The notes beneath the pieces are model-generated. The model did no database searches and had not been told where the DNA came from. It was given only the letters and a program-made list of their open reading frames with translations. From CAYVOX01 sp964453035 (GTDB lineage Bacteria > Chloroflexota > Anaerolineae > Anaerolineales > Anaerolineaceae), in assembly GCA_964453035.1 (NCBI GenBank), contig CAYVOX010000145.1:1-7942 (forward strand): a DNA stretch of 7,942 nucleotides, in the 5' to 3' direction. The position numbers were made by a program, and so were the translations under genes. How positions within the stretch are numbered: the first letter of the stretch is position 1; every line of letters begins with the position of its first letter. Below, piece after piece: positions 6,762 through 7,942 of the stretch.

Positions 6762-7942
6762 ATGTCAAGCAAAAACCTGCTCAAAACAATTCTCATTCTG
6801 GTCATTCTTACCGTCACCCTTTCAGGTACAGGCCAAATTTCTGCTGGCGCTGCCATGCGCGCTGCCCCCGTTGACCCCCTCCCCAGCCTCGTTGGGCAAA
6901 TTGGCGGCGCAGCCTATGCCGTAACGTTTGTATCCGCTGAAATCGGATTCGGACACATCTTCGTAGGTTTTGGCCCGCGTCTGTATATCTATTCGATTAA
7001 CCTGGCTGACACCCCGCCAACCGTCTCCTTACTTGGCGTTTCAGAACTACTGCCTGATTTTATCCAGTCCATTTCAATCGACAGCAGCAATGCCTTCGTC
7101 ACCCTCGGTGAAGCCGGTCTGGGGGTCATCAACTTCACCAACAAGGCTGCTCCAACCCTGGTAACCACCTACAACACCCCGGGGTTTGCCCGCGGATTGT
7201 ACATGATCGCCAACACCGCCTATATCGCAGATGGTAACTCCGGCATTCAGGTGCTGGATGTCAGCAACCTCGCCGCCATTTCTCTTACAGGTTCCCATGA
7301 TACCCCCGGTAATGCTCGTGATATCCTTCCGGTGACGGATGATGAACTCGGGCAGCTATTCTATGTTGCGGATGGCTCCATGGGGCTGCGCGTCCTGGAC
7401 CTGAAAGTTCCAGGTGCCTACACTGAAGTCGGTGCTCTTGATACATCCGGCACCGCTGAAGCGCTTGCCGTCCAGAATACCTTTATCCACCTTGCGGATG
7501 GTTTTGCCGGTTGGAAGAAAATTCAGGTTAATAATCCGAAAGCCCCCAGTCTTTCCGCTCCTCTCGATACCCCTGGTTATGCGCAGGATGTCCTTTTCCA
7601 GGGTGGTCAAATTTATATCTCGGATACGCTTTCCGGATTGACCGTGATTGCGCCTGATGCTGAAACCGGTGATTTCGAGATCATCGCTTCTCTCGATACC
7701 CCCGGCGAGGCGATTAATATCGCCTGGGCGGAAGGCCTGGTGCTCATTGCGGACACCTACGCATTGCGCGTGATCGATGTGAACAGCCCTTCAAATCCTG
7801 TTGAAATTCTGACCGCCGCTCAACCAAGCGCGGCTATTCCCTCAAAAGCTGCGCCGGTGGGCGATATCGCCTATATCGCTGACGAAATCCAGGGGTTACG
7901 CGTTTTCAACGTAGCCAACCCGGCAGCCCCTTATCTGGTTGG
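6762..7942 (+). CDS. Secreted LVIVD-repeat beta-propeller protein, 3'-truncated by the window edge
   Basis: The frame is open from ATG 6762 to the last base with no stop (393 codons plus two bases), so the C-terminus is missing. Residues 1-31 are a classical signal peptide: a Lys pair at 4 and 8, a hydrophobic core of about 8-21, and a small-residue end (ISAGAA) suited to signal peptidase I. No lipobox is seen. The mature part is made of repeats of 42-47 residues. Each has a TPG-A turn (139-141, 181-183, TSG 228-230, 270-272, 313-315) followed by an AD motif (YIAD 154-157, YVAD 201-204, HLAD 243-246, YISD 285-288, LIAD 328-331, YIAD 371-374) and then G-L-x-V-x-D-V strands. This is the LVIVD / COG5276 pattern, which folds as a beta-propeller and is usually surface-exposed with a binding or adhesion role; no enzyme motif is seen. 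The strong SD at 6752-6756 and export signal support a real gene. It is divergent from the ASST operon. Its ligand cannot be told from sequence. Confidence 0.9.
   Translation, partial: MSSKNLLKTILILVILTVTLSGTGQISAGAAMRAAPVDPLPSLVGQIGGAAYAVTFVSAEIGFGHIFVGFGPRLYIYSINLADTPPTVSLLGVSELLPDFIQSISIDSSNAFVTLGEAGLGVINFTNKAAPTLVTTYNTPGFARGLYMIANTAYIADGNSGIQVLDVSNLAAISLTGSHDTPGNARDILPVTDDELGQLFYVADGSMGLRVLDLKVPGAYTEVGALDTSGTAEALAVQNTFIHLADGFAGWKKIQVNNPKAPSLSAPLDTPGYAQDVLFQGGQIYISDTLSGLTVIAPDAETGDFEIIASLDTPGEAINIAWAEGLVLIADTYALRVIDVNSPSNPVEILTAAQPSAAIPSKAAPVGDIAYIADEIQGLRVFNVANPAAPYLV
7176..7942 (+). repeat. Tandem LVIVD-like protein repeats, still visible in the DNA
   Basis: Repeat units begin at the TPG codons at 7176, 7302, 7443 (TSG), 7569 and 7698, spaced 126, 141, 126 and 129 nt. 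A sixth YIAD unit follows near 7872. Some units retain identity at DNA level: CTCGATACCCC occurs at 7563-7573 and again at 7692-7702, exactly 43 codons apart, and GATACCCC also occurs at 7299-7306. Most codons between these have diverged, so the array is old apart from the conserved turn. Confidence 0.8.

Noticed and set aside
6556..6768. 70-codon minus-strand frame covering the divergent intergenic region
   Set aside because: It needs a TTG start inside the opposite gene, has no SD, overlaps the ASST start and fills exactly the region where promoters are expected.

Overview
This 7.9 kb window looks like an ordinary bacterial chromosome segment with mixed, roughly half-GC composition. It is densely coding, with intergenic gaps of about 200 bp. 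No tRNA, rRNA, CRISPR array, transposase or phage gene was seen. The gene mix is an Hsp90 chaperone, signal-anchored aryl-sulfate sulfotransferase homologues, a DUF4352-like lipoprotein and an LVIVD-type beta-propeller protein. That would fit a Chloroflexota/Anaerolineae-like environmental bacterium, but this placement is a guess from gene content and not a sequence-based classification.

Layout. (1) Positions 1-1646, + strand: the 3' seven-eighths of htpG, whose start lies before the window. (2) Positions 1647-1853: convergent intergenic region with a strong, near-symmetrical hairpin (1673-1715) that could terminate transcription from both sides. (3) Positions 1854-6559, - strand: a three-gene unit read right to left, made of an ASST-family protein (695 aa), a small lipoprotein (about 168 aa) and a second ASST-family protein (697 aa). 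The first junction is a TGATG stop/start overlap and the second gap is 18 nt, so co-transcription and translational coupling are likely. (4) Positions 6560-6761: a 202 bp divergent intergenic region that should hold promoters for both sides. (5) Position 6762 to the end, + strand: the first 393 codons of a secreted repeat protein with at least six LVIVD-like beta-propeller repeats. It is still open at the window edge.

How the genes relate. Apart from htpG, every gene encodes a protein with an N-terminal export signal or anchor, so the region appears devoted to the cell surface or extracytoplasmic space. The two ASST paralogues share the N-terminal ASST domain, the catalytic propeller and an extra C-terminal beta-rich domain of about 110 residues. 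They differ at the active site: the promoter-proximal copy keeps all the expected His/Asn/Arg/His positions, while the distal copy has Pro at the usual Arg position. Neither carries the disulfide loop of the E. coli enzyme, and no DsbL/DsbI genes are adjacent. The main point of interest is this ASST-lipoprotein-ASST cassette, possibly a surface sulfotransferase system with one divergent partner, beside a divergently transcribed second beta-propeller protein.
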